Part shown: piece by piece, positions 34,601-44,839 of the stretch | Numbering within the stretch: the first letter of the stretch is position 1 | How the letters are laid out: the number at the start of each line of letters is the position of its first letter | Source: Diphasiastrum complanatum | Lineage: Eukaryota; Streptophyta; Lycopodiopsida; Lycopodiales; Lycopodiaceae | Length of the DNA: 64,000 nt | Direction: 5' to 3' | NCBI GenBank assembly: GCA_029204225.1 | Contig: CM055111.1 | Span: 17,965,019-18,029,018, forward strand | The notes under the pieces: generated by a model | The model's database searches: none | What the model saw: the letters and a program-made list of their open reading frames with translations, nothing else | What the model was told of the DNA's origin: nothing | Translations under genes and position numbers: made by a program

Positions 34601-35593
34601 TCCCTCATAAGACAATAAGGATGTAAAGTATTCCTTATGTCTTGTCATGTGAGATGAGGCTCCACTATCAATCCACCAAGGATCATTATCATCTATGTTG
34701 GCTAACAAACTTGAAGTCATAACAAGTGATTCACATGTGTTATGTTCTTCCTCATCTATTGTAAGATTTCCTTGCCTCTCTCCTTGCTCTCTTTTCTTCT
34801 TATAACATTCATTTGCAAAATGACCTTTTATCCCACAATAAAAGCACTTGAACTTTGACTTATTGTTCTTAGTAGAAGAGGAAGAGGAAGAGTGATCATC
34901 ATGATCAAAGTTACCACCTTTGGACCATTTCCCTTTGCCTTTACCTTTGCCCTTGAATTTGCCTTTTGTGAAGAAAGCCTCTTCACCTCCACCTTGCAAG
35001 GATGCACCATCAAGCTTTGATTGCAACCTATGTTCTTCAGCCAATAAGATTTCTTGCAAGTCAACCACACTTGGCAAGACTCTTTGAATGGCAAAACTTT
35101 GCACAAGGTTAGCATGTTCATTTAGCAAACCATTCAACATAACTTGGACTATTTCACCATCTTTTATGTTCTCATCAATGCATGCTAAATCATCACTTAG
35201 AGACTTAACTCTCAAGATAAATGCATGAGCACTTTCACCCTCTCTTTGCCTACTAGAAAATATTTGTCTCCTTAGGGTCAATACCCTAGATGTGGACTTT
35301 GATTCAAAGAGCTTCTTTAAGGCATTCCATGCCTCACTTGCACTTTGACACTTTCCAACTTCCTTGAGAAGTTCATTTGTAACATTCATTTTAATGATAT
35401 GAAGAGCCCTTTTGGCCTTCTTATCAAACCTTTGTTGCTCTTGAAGTGTGAGAGGTCTCTCTTCAATTTCTGCAACTATGTCCATGAGTTCATTCAACTC
35501 AAGTAAGGACTCCATCCTCACTTTCCAAGTAGAGTAGTTTGATGAACTCAACCTTTCACTAGACTCTAGCATGATCCCACCATTGGAAGCCAT
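31640..35593 (-). CDS. Copia B gag-pol polyprotein, intact
   Basis: A single frame of 1317 codons encodes all the proteins of the element. Gag of the UBN2 type covers about residues 1-240, with a basic Gly/Lys stretch and zinc knuckle CFYCGIKGHFANEC at 250-263. The protease is WWIDSGASSHM (307-316). GAG-pre-integrase with WHKRLGHP (441-448) and C..C (476, 479) forms the zinc site. The integrase has Asp506, Asp568 (RSDNGGEY) and Glu604 (GVAERKNRT). Reverse transcriptase has QMDVTNAFLNG (903-913) and IYVDDIILSG (989-998). RNase H has GFSDSDFAGD (1151-1160), Glu1195 and CDN (1231-1233). The length is usual for plant Copia. The stop codon overlaps the first bases of the 3' LTR. The first ATG fits a Copia gag start (MASNGG...). 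A 1.17-kb leader precedes it. Confidence 0.97.
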   Translation of the reverse strand: MASNGGIMLESSERLSSSNYSTWKVRMESLLELNELMDIVAEIEERPLTLQEQQRFDKKAKRALHIIKMNVTNELLKEVGKCQSASEAWNALKKLFESKSTSRVLTLRRQIFSSRQREGESAHAFILRVKSLSDDLACIDENIKDGEIVQVMLNGLLNEHANLVQSFAIQRVLPSVVDLQEILLAEEHRLQSKLDGASLQGGGEEAFFTKGKFKGKGKGKGKWSKGGNFDHDDHSSSSSSTKNNKSKFKCFYCGIKGHFANECYKKKREQGERQGNLTIDEEEHNTCESLVMTSSLLANIDDNDPWWIDSGASSHMTRHKEYFTSLLSYEGEGNIIYTANDGQCDIKGIRTIPISLSTNRKANLENVLYIPSITKNLLSVSQMIDKGLDVEFIGDACLISKCGSLIAQGRRHGKLFKLDACVISNHEGCMAREQLTNQEVWHKRLGHPNFKSLEVMAKKELVLGLPKSLVANNSVCEHCALSKSHRLAYSRSTSRSKEAFQLVNSDIHSSSTTSNGGAKMYATFIDDFSRYTWIYLLKSKDEVFVAFVKFKNEMENQFNTKIKCLRSDNGGEYTSNRFKDFCIAHGIKREMSSPRTPQQNGVAERKNRTLCECAKAMRLHANLAKSFWGEALACANYLCNRWTSASLDGKTPHEVLYGRRPSVKHCRIFGCTCFVNITLDDRTKEDPSSKKGVFVGYSEVSKAYKVYIPSTKKVVISRDVIFHEENVSNVVDVDVDVPTNHHDVQDVLDEDGDATSKQTSRKTQRQRAKPSRLTYDEKGKQVVDNSNFGFLTSFDEPTCVGEAIQKKEWIQAMDHEHQALIKSNTWRLVKLPKDKKAIGCKWIFKIKTNQDGSINKYKARLVAKGYAQEYGIDYDETFAPVAKMVTIRILISLATLYDWDMWQMDVTNAFLNGDLEEDIYMEQPEGYVSHDEPNHVCYLQKSLYGLKQAPRSWYAKLNSFLLSQNFVMSEYDHSLYFRLNENDITLLLIYVDDIILSGGNNLDIDEIKMALKREFEIQDLGKLHYILGIEIIRTSKSTFICQEKYVNSILKRFHMEDCKVVSTPMESNVKLTTRSNERSFKDITLYRKLIGSLIWLTITRPDLSFVVGKLSQFMQDPSEAHWKLGKRVLRYISGSKDFGILYGGTTPNLCGFSDSDFAGDQMDRKSTSAFAIYLGDGVVSWLSKKQPTISLSSTEAEYKALTTCTKEILWIKRMLLDLHLLEPEKTPIILCDNLSAQSLASNPVFHARSKHIEIAHHFVRDQVIAKEVELQHVSSKECVADIFTKPLGKDLYLMHRSNLGMCSKTMLKLASNVEEGV
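31645..31657 (-). other. Polypurine tract of Copia B
   Basis: The minus strand reads GTTGAAGAGGGAG directly before the 3' LTR, the position where plus-strand DNA synthesis is primed. It also encodes the last residues of the polyprotein (VEEG). Confidence 0.85.
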
Positions 35594-36751
35594 GATTCTA
35601 ATGTTTCTTCAACTTTTAGGTTCTGTCCTAAAGCACTTAGCACTCACTTTTCTCTCAACAAATGATAGATAAAGAGATCTATGAAGATTTAGGACCCTAA
35701 AACACTTCTATCTTGAACCTAGATGGTTTCCAAGCATAGAAAGGAAGATTGAAACACATGCAACACTTTGCACACACTAAGAATGGATTACAAAATCAAA
35801 CCAACCTGAACACACTCTTGCTTAAGCTCTCAAACTTTCCAGCAAGTGACCAAATCAAGTTATGGTGTGAAGAGTTACTTGCATTCTTAGAAAATACCCA
35901 ACTAGGATGCCAAGATTACCTAGTAATGAACAAACTTGATCAACATATGATCAACACACTAAGATATTGATTCAACCTGTAAAACCACATGTAAACCACA
36001 CTTCTAAAAGTTTATAAACTCCAGAAAGTGATAAATACAAGATTTAGAGGTGAATGAATGAGCACACTTAGTGAATCACAAGACTAGCTTCACTGTCTTG
36101 TCAAATCTTGGTGTTTAGATGTAGATCTAAGATCACTTCACATGAGAATGTTCCTCAACCTGTTAAGAACCTGAAAACACACTTGCATAATGGTTAACAC
36201 CTTCCAGCAAATGCTCCAATCAAATTACATAAGGAGAGTTACTTACATGCTCAACAAAGTACACCAAAATTTATGCCAAAATTGATGACAATCTTTACAA
36301 TATGCTCTTCACAATGGAGCTTACAATATGTTCACCCAAAAAAGGGGATCTTTCATCCAAATGGGAGCTTTGCTCATCCTTTAGGAGAATTACAACTCAC
36401 TCAAAAGAGCATTTGTCATCCACTTAAGGAGAAGTTTCATCCACTTAAGGAGAGTGTTCATCCAATTATGGAGATTGTCAACAATAGGATTGAAAAGAAC
36501 ATTGTTAGTATTGAATATGCACAAGCCTCACAATTACAAATGATTAGGTGTTATGATCTGATCCAAAATAGTTTCTTTTCAGCCTCTGATCTTCAATAGA
36601 CCTGAAATATGCTTTTGATCCACAAGTTCAACTCACAAAACAAAGGTTAGTAAGATTTGATCAACAAAGCAATGCAAAATCATGCTAGAACTTGATCAAA
36701 CATCCAAATATCACCAAAAATGGAATACTTACTATAAATAGAAGCCAACCA
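35594..36751 (-). other. Copia B 5' leader with short tandem repeats
   Basis: About 1.16 kb lies between the primer binding site and the gag start. Near 36,310-36,480 short units like catccacttaaggagaa repeat. Several short frames exist, none recognised. Its length would give an unusually long untranslated leader unless it is spliced. Confidence 0.6.
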
Positions 36752-36763
36752 GCTCTGATACCA
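36752..36763 (-). other. Primer binding site of Copia B
   Basis: The minus strand reads TGGTATCAGAGC, complementary to initiator-methionine tRNA, directly next to the 5' LTR. Confidence 0.95.
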
Positions 36764-37418
36764 TGTGAAAAATACAGATCCTAAGTGGATCTAAACTCCA
36801 AGATCATTGGCTTGAATGCTTGCACTCCAAACTACATAAGCTAGGAATTGGCAACACATTCTATGCTACCTAGAATGCAAAGAACTTGATCAAAAAGCAT
36901 TTACCACAAATGGAAACTTCCATAAACATCAAGTGCGGCCCAAAATAGCATTATACAGTCCATAATACATCAGCCTAACACTTTTGGAAAGCACCTAAGA
37001 TCATACACAATAGCTTGAAGACAATACACACAACAATGCTCTCAATGGAGGAAGAAACAATGACAATGATCTATTGATCTCAATGAAGCATACAAAAGGT
37101 TTCTCCAACCTGTTCTCCACGACTTCCCTACTATTTATGGATGAGGAAGATGACTCTCTCTCCTCTCTCTAGAAGGTACTTGACCCTAGATATTCCCTAT
37201 ATAGGAAAAATAGCTAAAAATGGCTTATATGACCAAAATACATCAAAATGGTCTCATTTTGAAGGGTATGAAGTTTGACACTTCATCATACTGAAAAAAT
37301 AAAGTAAATAAAAACATTGTGGCCTGGTTCACACGTGCAAAACTCTAGAACCAAAACTATTTACAATTTTAGCCAATTTAGGCCTCAAACTAGCTAGGAA
37401 ATGTTGACAATTTTCACA
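36764..37418 (-). repeat. Copia B 5' LTR (right)
   Basis: 655 bp, near-identical to the left LTR. As the 5' LTR it carries the promoter for the minus-strand transcript; no single TATA box was chosen. Confidence 0.97.
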
Positions 37419-37660
37419 TCATTTAAATAGCCACTCAATTCCAAGCCATGGAATATCGGTGCCATGTAGTCCTCATTCTGAAATTTTGGTGAATGCCTTG
37501 ATCGACTTTCTTTGAGCATAACAATTTTCTCATTTTGATGACCCATAGTTGATTGATCATTCACCAGATTAATGCATCGATGTAGGTCAAGTTCCGAACT
37601 TTGATGGTTGAAGTTAAACTCAAAAGGATGTTCAATTATCTTCCCATTCTGATCTAAATC

Positions 37661-38400
37661 TCAACTTTCGTTTGAATCCTGATTTTTACCATCTGTTGTT
37701 GCAACTTGGTCCGAATCTTGAATTGGACTTTTGTTGTCTGCAACTATATCTGGACCTGGGACTTGACTTTCATTGTCGCTTTGCTCATCCGAATCATTGT
37801 CCTTGCTTCGCTCATCCGCTTCGTTGTTGTCACTTTGCTCATTAGACTCATTGTTGGGATCATCTTCATCTTCATAAGTTTCTTCCTTTTCATTCCCATT
37901 GTCCATCTGTTGATGCTTTAGTATATACACTCACTAAGTTCTGAATTTGCATCTTCATTTTCTCAAACCACCTAGATTGTTCTTCTTTCCTTTCAGCTTC
38001 CAGCTTAAGCCTTTCTTCTCGTTGCTCGTACTTTAAAACATATTCCATAGTTTTCCTTAATCGAAACCCAGGCTGGAGAGAAGTAGTTTGTAGATAGTTT
38101 TCTACAATACTCCGATATTCAGGATGTAAGCCATATATACTTCTTAGTGCTCCATTTCACTTGACCATTGGAAGCTCATTTTCATCGTTGAAACTTGTTT
38201 GTGAAGAAGTAGATCTAGATGAGCTATATTCAGATGCATTAGTCTCTTGATTAATGTGCTCATCAATTTCCATCATCTCTTTTAAGCCTTGACGTAGACG
38301 ACGAGGTAATTGCTTTATATGAGGACCGTTGTATTGCATTCGTCGTCTACGTCGACCATTATGAGGATTATTGTCTCCAACGCTAAATGAGGATGAAGAA
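37661..38400 (-). pseudogene. Acidic/charged hypothetical protein, copy B
   Basis: Counterpart of 21,451-22,023. The acidic C-terminal frame is open here (37,930-37,661, DEDDPNNESNEQSDNNEADE and more), whereas the N-terminal half is broken: 38,339-38,157 remains open but a stop follows at VK. Together the copies suggest an ancestral protein with an RRRQRM basic part, a charged helical part and an acidic tail. Family unknown. Confidence 0.45.
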
Positions 38401-38799
38401 TCCTATATACCAAAATAACAAGAAGTAGGTTGAAACAATGCTAGATAAACATTTTCTTCCAATACTTGATAAATGTTGCATATGAATATAAATTACCTCT
38501 TTGTTTAAAAAGTATGAACATACCAATGTATCTATCAGACCATTTTTCTTTTCAACTTGTTAATATTCAATGGACTCAAAGAATTGCACGCTTCTACATA
38601 TTTACATATTTATGGATTTCACATTCATTAGCTTTCACTTATTATCTTATGTAAACATCTAGGCAAATGGCGAATAATGCTCCTAACATTTGACATATTT
38701 AATGACACAAACCAAATACAAGATGCATGGATTATACATCTCTGCATATCAACAGAATTTAAATCTTCACATTTGACTTATTATCTTCTGCAAACATTT

Positions 38800-39506
38800 G
38801 GATAGAGGATGGTTGAAACTATACTTGATGAACAATTCCTCCCCAAACCTAATAGATCTAGTGGCACAGACCATTACATAAGTGCCCTTTACATTCCTAG
38901 TAAAACATTATTCTTTTCCATTGGTGCATTCTTCAAAATCACAATTTGTCAATAGAGGGTGGCCAATGGAACTATATATATATGCAGCAATGTTTCCGTG
39001 CATATCTGGATGTCCATCAATGTATGTACAATTTTCCCTTGAGATGTTGCCTCCTTGCATGCGTTGCTCCTCTAAAGAACAAGCATTTCAATTCAAGCCA
39101 TATACTTGCATCCTCCATTGGTGATGACACAAAGCATGCCAATCACCCCAATTGTATTGATGTCTTGCATATGGCATCAATGTCACAACACTATTTAGAG
39201 GGACCTCAATACTACTACTCAATGCAAAAAGGCCCAAACCAGCCTCAGGAAAGTGTTCACTAGGCATGATCTTGTACATTCGACCCCAATACATAAATGG
39301 TGTTCCATTTAATGGTAATGGTGATTGGACTGGCCAACACGAATATCTACTTCTAATGAAAGTTTTACTAATGGTTGCAAGCTAGGTGGAAGAGGAAGAT
39401 CATACAAAGAACCTAGAATGTCTTTTGACACATCAACAGTGTGTAGAAATTTGCAATTATCTTTCAAACTAGTCATAGTACGTCCAAGACGTGTTCTCCT
39501 TTTCAA
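38800..39506 (-). pseudogene. SET-domain sequence, copy B, broken
   Basis: Same order of motifs as 22,328-23,064, but with in-frame stops after QVYGLN and within the stretch matching GKEECFTRN. It also has an additional Ser in ALSSS. The upstream block (39,506-39,309) stays open. Two independent stops mean this copy cannot make a full SET domain. Confidence 0.72.
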
Positions 39507-39778
39507 AGGGTGGTCAAGTTTGTGGAATCCACGTGGAGTATCGTCTCATGTGCAACATCTAGGATAGGTGTGGTTGGGTGGTAAGAATGTTCTAGAGATT
39601 TGGAGACATGGATTGAATCACAAGGCATTGATGAAGTAATTATATCATGCAAGGGGTCATCATCTAAGACCAATAATGATCCAAAATCAATATTCATGTG
39701 ATTTATCCTATCAATAATATTCTCGATCTCTCTTGCAACTCTTTTCCTTGAAACCAACTTATGTTCCTTCTTCTGCAA
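39503..39778 (-). pseudogene. TNP2-like N-terminal block, copy B
   Basis: Counterpart of 23,061-23,351, five residues shorter (LVLDDDPLHD in place of LVLDDALVDDDPLHD). The upstream exon is at about 40,905-40,790. A further Ser/Asp-rich exon-like frame (41,162-41,075, MSSMMSSSSDSDSSHDRNSR, then a GT donor) survives only in this copy. Confidence 0.68.
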
Positions 39779-39801
39779 AAGTTCAAAATGTTAGATGTAT
39801 C

Positions 39802-39805
<4 letters not shown>

Positions 39806-39884
<79 letters not shown>

Positions 39885-39962
39885 CATGAAACATAAATTA
39901 ATATATAACACAAATCATAAACCGGCAGCATGAAACACACACACGCACACACACAAACACAC

Positions 39963-40021
<59 letters not shown>
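39806..40021. repeat. (CT)n and (CA)n microsatellites, copy B
   Basis: CT run 39,806-39,881 and CA run 39,935-40,021, both longer than in copy A. Confidence 0.97.
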
Positions 40022-40023
<2 letters not shown>

Positions 40024-40458
40024 AAACACACTTCATGAGAACATTATAGAGTGCTAATCAAAACTCCCGAACCACACAATCATATCCTACTCCAAAATGT
40101 CACCACATGCTCCCTCCTTGCGGCGTTTGCGCTTTTTTGTGGAACTCATCTTCCAACAAAAGCATTTGAACCACGCCTTTAACTAAAGAAAAAAATGGCT
40201 TCACACCTTCCTAGAATTGGGAGTGTTGGTTACTTTTAACTCTCTCTCTAGTGTTCGGAAAACTTTTTTGAGGTTTTCCTCAAAAATCCCATATCTTAAG
40301 GAGTATTCCGGCTACTGACAGGGGATATGCTTCTACTTGCCGGTTTTCCTCTATAAAATCTCAAATTTATCACGTAAAATATCCTACAAAATTTTGTAGT
40401 TGTCAGATTTGGGGAAAAGATGCCGGTTCCATTCCTTAAGAATGCTGACTTTCCTCAA

Positions 40459-40459
<1 letters not shown>

Positions 40460-40515
<56 letters not shown>
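40460..40515. repeat. (CT)n microsatellite, copy B
   Basis: Pure CT, shorter than the copy A counterpart (23,945-24,019). Confidence 0.97.
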
Positions 40516-40518
<3 letters not shown>

Positions 40519-41597
40519 CGTGAATGAGTCTATTATGGGTGATTGGATATGGAAATCAAGATAAACTACATCTAATTCAAGTGAAAATTGACAAATTCTA
40601 ACATGTGACAAAAATTGACAAAATAGTCTTTGTACATTTAGTGCATTTGCAACCTTATTTGTGATGGAGTGGTGTCTTGGCTTTCCAAAGAGCAATATAC
40701 TATATCGCAATCCTCAACCAAATCAGAGTACATCACTATTACAAATAAAAAAATTATGACATAAATCAATATACATACATGTGATGGATCAATAGGCGGT
40801 CTACGTCGACTGATGGAAGAGCTTGAAGATGAACCAGTCAATAGTTGTTCATTATACTTTATTCTTGCTTGTTCCTTTTTTCTGTGATAGAGCTCAATCT
40901 TTATGTTTTCTCCAAATCATGTGGAGGTACGATAATTTTCCTAGAAAAAAAAAATCATAATTCCAATCAAATGTTATTGAAGGAATAAATTTGCAAGAAA
41001 AATTATACACTCATATTCAAATAACAAATAAAGTGCAATTGATGTCAATATCAATAACAATATATACCTGCTATTGCGATCATGAGATGAATCGCTATCT
41101 GATGATGATGACATCATCGATGACATATACACACTGTACCCAGCTACTCTACACCACATCATAAGTAATCATTATGAGACTGTATGTACTGAACAAATAT
41201 AATAAAATTTGTTAAAGACATGCCAACATCTAATCCATGTATATTCTAGTTATGCTTAATGTAAATCTAATATTCTAGTAACATTTCTACCAATTTGACA
41301 TAATATTACGTCATAAAACCTTAAAAAACTTGTCAAATTACTTGTTTAATAATAATATGTACTATTTCTTATCTCTTGATTTTGTCTTGTATGTCAAATC
41401 TCAAGAAAAATAAAATTTATAACAATATAAAACTAGTTTTAACAATTAAATACTACCATAATGATCTTTGAATTGATTTTTTTATGTTCCATCATATTAA
41501 AAAATATATTTTATGTAAAATCCTACAGTAAAATATTCTCATAAAATCTAGAAAAGATTATGATAGTGAGATTGTTAATTTTTTTTATTACTAAACT

Positions 41598-41995
41598 ATG
41601 TTTTTTTGTTGAATGTAGCTTAGTGATTTTGGAAGACACATGACCACCACGTAGTACAAACAAGGTTTTGATCATGGATATGTCGGCCTTAAGGCTTTTA
41701 TGGAATCCCATGGATTGTTTTCAATCGTAAACTCTTAACTCTTATTGTTTCGTGATTGTTTACTTTGTGGTTTACAAGTAAGTTTAATTTCAATTTAATT
41801 GAATCTTTCGATTCTATTTTGTAGAGAGGCTCTACAACTTCAAGCGTTCGTGATGTGGAAGAAAGTCTGGAAAATATTGAGGAGCAAAATGTGGAAGAGA
41901 ACATGAATGAGAGCGAAGGGGAGTTTGAAGATGTGGACACCAACGTACACCTACAAGACGAAGGAAGCGAAGAGGGAGGAAGTGATGATGAGTAG
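41598..41995 (+). pseudogene. C-terminal exons of a CACTA-associated acidic protein, copy B
   Basis: Counterpart of 25,000-25,397 with the same intron. The last exon is 41,825-41,995 and ends GSDDE before TAG. Downstream the polyadenylation-type AT-rich sequence and attcaatgcaatgtata words are also shared. Confidence 0.5.
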
Positions 41996-42260
41996 AGTTT
42001 CTAAATTAAATGTAAGGCCTTGTAGAAGGCAATGTTTGAAGGGAGAATTTATTCTCTCATCAATGTACTCTTTTTTAAATCAATCAATATAATGTTTTGG
42101 CACCACATCATTCTTGCAAAAAATTTGAATGCATATATTTTTAATTCATGAATGCAAATGTATAGTCTATTGAATGTGCATCTATTGAATGCAAGTGTAT
42201 TTATTGATGTATTCAATGCAATGTATAGTCTATTTATTGCACATCTATGGAATGCAATTG

Positions 42261-42690
42261 TATCTATTGATGAATTCAATGTAATGTATCGATTTTAGCA
42301 CATGATTTGCATGGCAAATGAATCAAAATAAATGTGAATTTACCGTTACTATTGTATCTCCATTGTTTTTAATCTTTGCTTTTCCTTTTGCATGCACTTG
42401 ATCTTTCAATCCTTTGCAATGAAAGCTCTTTTTTCATTTTTCATATCCAAGCCTACATCACAAACAAAATATATCTTAAAACATATGATCACAAAACACA
42501 TACTATTAACATCCATCAATGAAAAAATCCTAAACACTATCAATCTTCTCACTCACATTCATCCCCATCTCATCCTCACTCCCATCTATACTCTCTTTTT
42601 CTCTCTCACACACAACAGGAAAAGGAAGTCGACCTCTAGTTTAGGAGTGAACCACATTTTGGTTTGTGCCAAATCTTTTTTCTTTTGGGT
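42261..42690. other. Non-coding, nothing recognised
   Basis: AT-rich sequence beyond the right edge of segment B. A 111-codon plus-strand frame (42,392-42,727) shows no motif. Confidence 0.5.
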
Positions 42691-42699
42691 CAAAAAAAT

Positions 42700-43240
42700 C
42701 TGCATGGATTATCCATGCAAAATCTAGAGACTTAATCGCATGGATACCGCGTGGATAAAAAAATTTATCCATGCGGTATCCATGACCCCAGCTCTCTGGA
42801 TTTCACGTGGATAAAAACATTTCGTGTGGATAATCCACGCGTGGATAATTTGCCACGCAATATCCACGCAAAAGTTGAGCCTTTTTTTAAAAAATCTTAC
42901 TATGGCGTGGATTATCCATGAGAAATAAAAATTCACATTTCTGTCTTCGGGTGTCAAAGGTTTGCCCGGCTGCCGGTTGTCGGAGTTGGCGTGGATAATC
43001 CACGTAGTTTGAATTTCATGACATCCGGCCGATCTGCTGCTGGAAATGACACTTGCGTGGAACATCCATGCATCGTATCTATGCGTATATCCATGCCTAT
43101 CCACGACTATATCCACGCGAAAATTTTTTGCCCGTGCCTCCTCCTTTATGTTGTGCGTGGATATTTGCTACATGTGTTCTTGTGACATTTAATTCCATAT
43201 CGTTCAGTACAAAAAATACAATGCACTGTGTGGACGCATG
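42700..43240. repeat. Dense cluster of TGGATA/TATCCA palindromic motifs
   Basis: Words of the form cgtggataatccacg, gcatggattatccatgc, gcgtggataa and atatccacgc occur many times in both orientations over about 540 bp. A minus-strand frame across it repeats WIIHA as a result. It resembles transposon subterminal repeat regions. It lies directly before TNP2 C-terminal coding sequence. Confidence 0.7.
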
Positions 43241-43279
43241 GATGACACTTTCGTACATAGCATATTGACAAAAATAGAA

Positions 43280-44157
43280 ATACGTACGATTGTGGAGTCA
43301 TGGCAAATTTTACCCAAGAGAGTCGAGCAAGCACAACGGACACCAGTTTACTCTCTTTTCAACTTGATTATTGTGGGACAATCAATGGCATCTTTGAAGT
43401 TGGATTTAGACAATTCAACTTTTTCATATTTGATGTCCAATGATTCAAAGTTATTTGCAATGGTCCCAATGCAACTGTCAAAGATGAGAATCATTATTTT
43501 GCCATTGAACCTGCCAAGCTTTGGACAGATCAAAGCGATACATTTGTTTTTCATCAACCATGTGAGCAGGTATATTTCTTCTATGTCTTCAAGATGTCTA
43601 TGCTCTTTTGTTGTCAATCAGTCGATTTTCAGTGTACTGCAAAAAATGTATATTGTATATAGTAATACCCAAGCAATTGTAACAAAGCTATGGATATTAA
43701 CTACGAGTCAATGTTTATGGTAACATCGATCAATTACAAGTGGTCTTTCACCCCGATCGTTCCAGATGGTCGTACGTGATTCAAGTCGCTCCTCGAAGTA
43801 AAAGAATTTTTGAAGATAGAGATGTCGTGGAGGACGTGGCGCTACTAGTTGATGCACCTCATGAACAAGATCGTGATGATGGATTCGATAACACATTTTT
43901 GGAGGATGATCATGTGCAAGCTTCACAAGCTAATGATGATGTTAGCGCGATGCATCATCATCAGATGGATCAACGACACACGACACACCTTCTTGGTCTC
44001 ACTCGTTGCAACCGTCGCCATTAGCTTTTGAAGATCAACTTATTTATGATGAAGCTATAAGAGATATTTGGATAGAACTAGAGATAGACTCATTTGGTTT
44101 GGCAGGTTTGTCACATGATGATGTAGAAAATGATAACAATGAACTACCAAATAAATA
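43280..44157 (+). pseudogene. CACTA TNP2 C-terminal part (DUF4216 and acidic tail)
   Basis: The plus-strand translation gives DYCGTINGIFEVGFRQFNFF then IFDVQWFKV, AIEPAKLWTDQSDTFVFHQP and CEQVYFFYV. That is the DUF4216 pattern (YYG.I..I.EL.Y, W, PFI.A.QA.QVYY). After a frame change RWSYVIQVAPRSKRIFEDRD follows, then an acidic tail, EDQLIYDEAIRDIWIELEID and finally NNELPNK before TAA at 44,157. The domain order of TNP2 is Transposase_21, DUF4218, DUF4216, and the copy at 15.8-18.8 kb stops after DUF4218 on the same strand. The two may be halves of one gene. Confidence 0.7.
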
Positions 44158-44536
44158 AGTGACACAATACGATGTATTTTAACTCATTGTAATATTAATC
44201 ATATTGCTCATAGATGCAATAACACTTTATTAATTGACTAGTTGACATCGAATAAAAAGTAGATGCATGTGAGTACACAATTTGTGATCATCATTTTTTT
44301 GTGATACATAAATTTCTTTATTCACTTGTGCATATGGCAACCAATGTTGATAGAAAATGGAGTTCAATGTGTTGATAGGTAACAAATTCCAAAAGTGAGA
44401 TCCATTTACATTCTGTTTTATACCATGGTTTATACCGAGGGGCCTCTTTTTCATCAGTCTCGGTATTACCCTCGGTTAGCAGAGTGTCTAGAGATGCCTC
44501 TGGCCACCTGGACTCTCTCTATAACCCTCTCTATAA

Positions 44537-44787
44537 ATGTCTCAAAACAAGTTCAAATTTGGTAGGCTTATTCTTGATGAGGATGGTTTGGATGTTCAAG
44601 ATGAAAATGATGATGATTTTGTGTTGTCTTCATACATGCTTGCTAATGATGGAGATCTAGATCCATGGTGGATTGATAGTGGAGCAAGTTCACACATGAC
44701 TATTTACAAAGAGTACTTCTGTTGTGTCAATGTAGCATAGGGTTTGAACGCTGGGAGCGTCAACCCCGCCTTCACCTGCATAGCAAA

Positions 44788-44839
<52 letters not shown>

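Larger units (their letters stand above)
30985..37423 (-). mobile_element. Complete young Ty1/copia retrotransposon, family B
   Basis: The element runs 30,990-37,418 and is flanked by an exact 5-bp target duplication, tcatt, at 30,985-30,989 and 37,419-37,423. It has two 655-bp LTRs with TG..CA ends, a primer binding site adjacent to the 5' LTR, a polypurine tract adjacent to the 3' LTR, and one unbroken gag-pol frame. Only three differences between the LTRs were found by eye (near 31,545, 31,563 and 31,584 and their counterparts). It interrupts duplicated segment B; segment A at 20,985 shows the related empty site. Every part needed for transposition seems present. Confidence 0.97.
28812..42260. 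repeat. Duplicated segment, copy B, carrying the Copia B insertion
   Basis: Copy B of the segment at 18,815-25,660, in the same orientation, split by the complete Copia B at 30,990-37,418. Left of this copy the sequence runs straight into chromovirus pol, so the gypsy part probably belongs there originally. Right of it lies AT-rich sequence and then the palindromic cluster at 42,700. Confidence 0.9.

Noticed and set aside
42724-43116. 130-codon minus-strand frame with repeated WIIHA
   Set aside because: The repeats are the palindromic DNA motif read in frame, not a protein repeat under selection.
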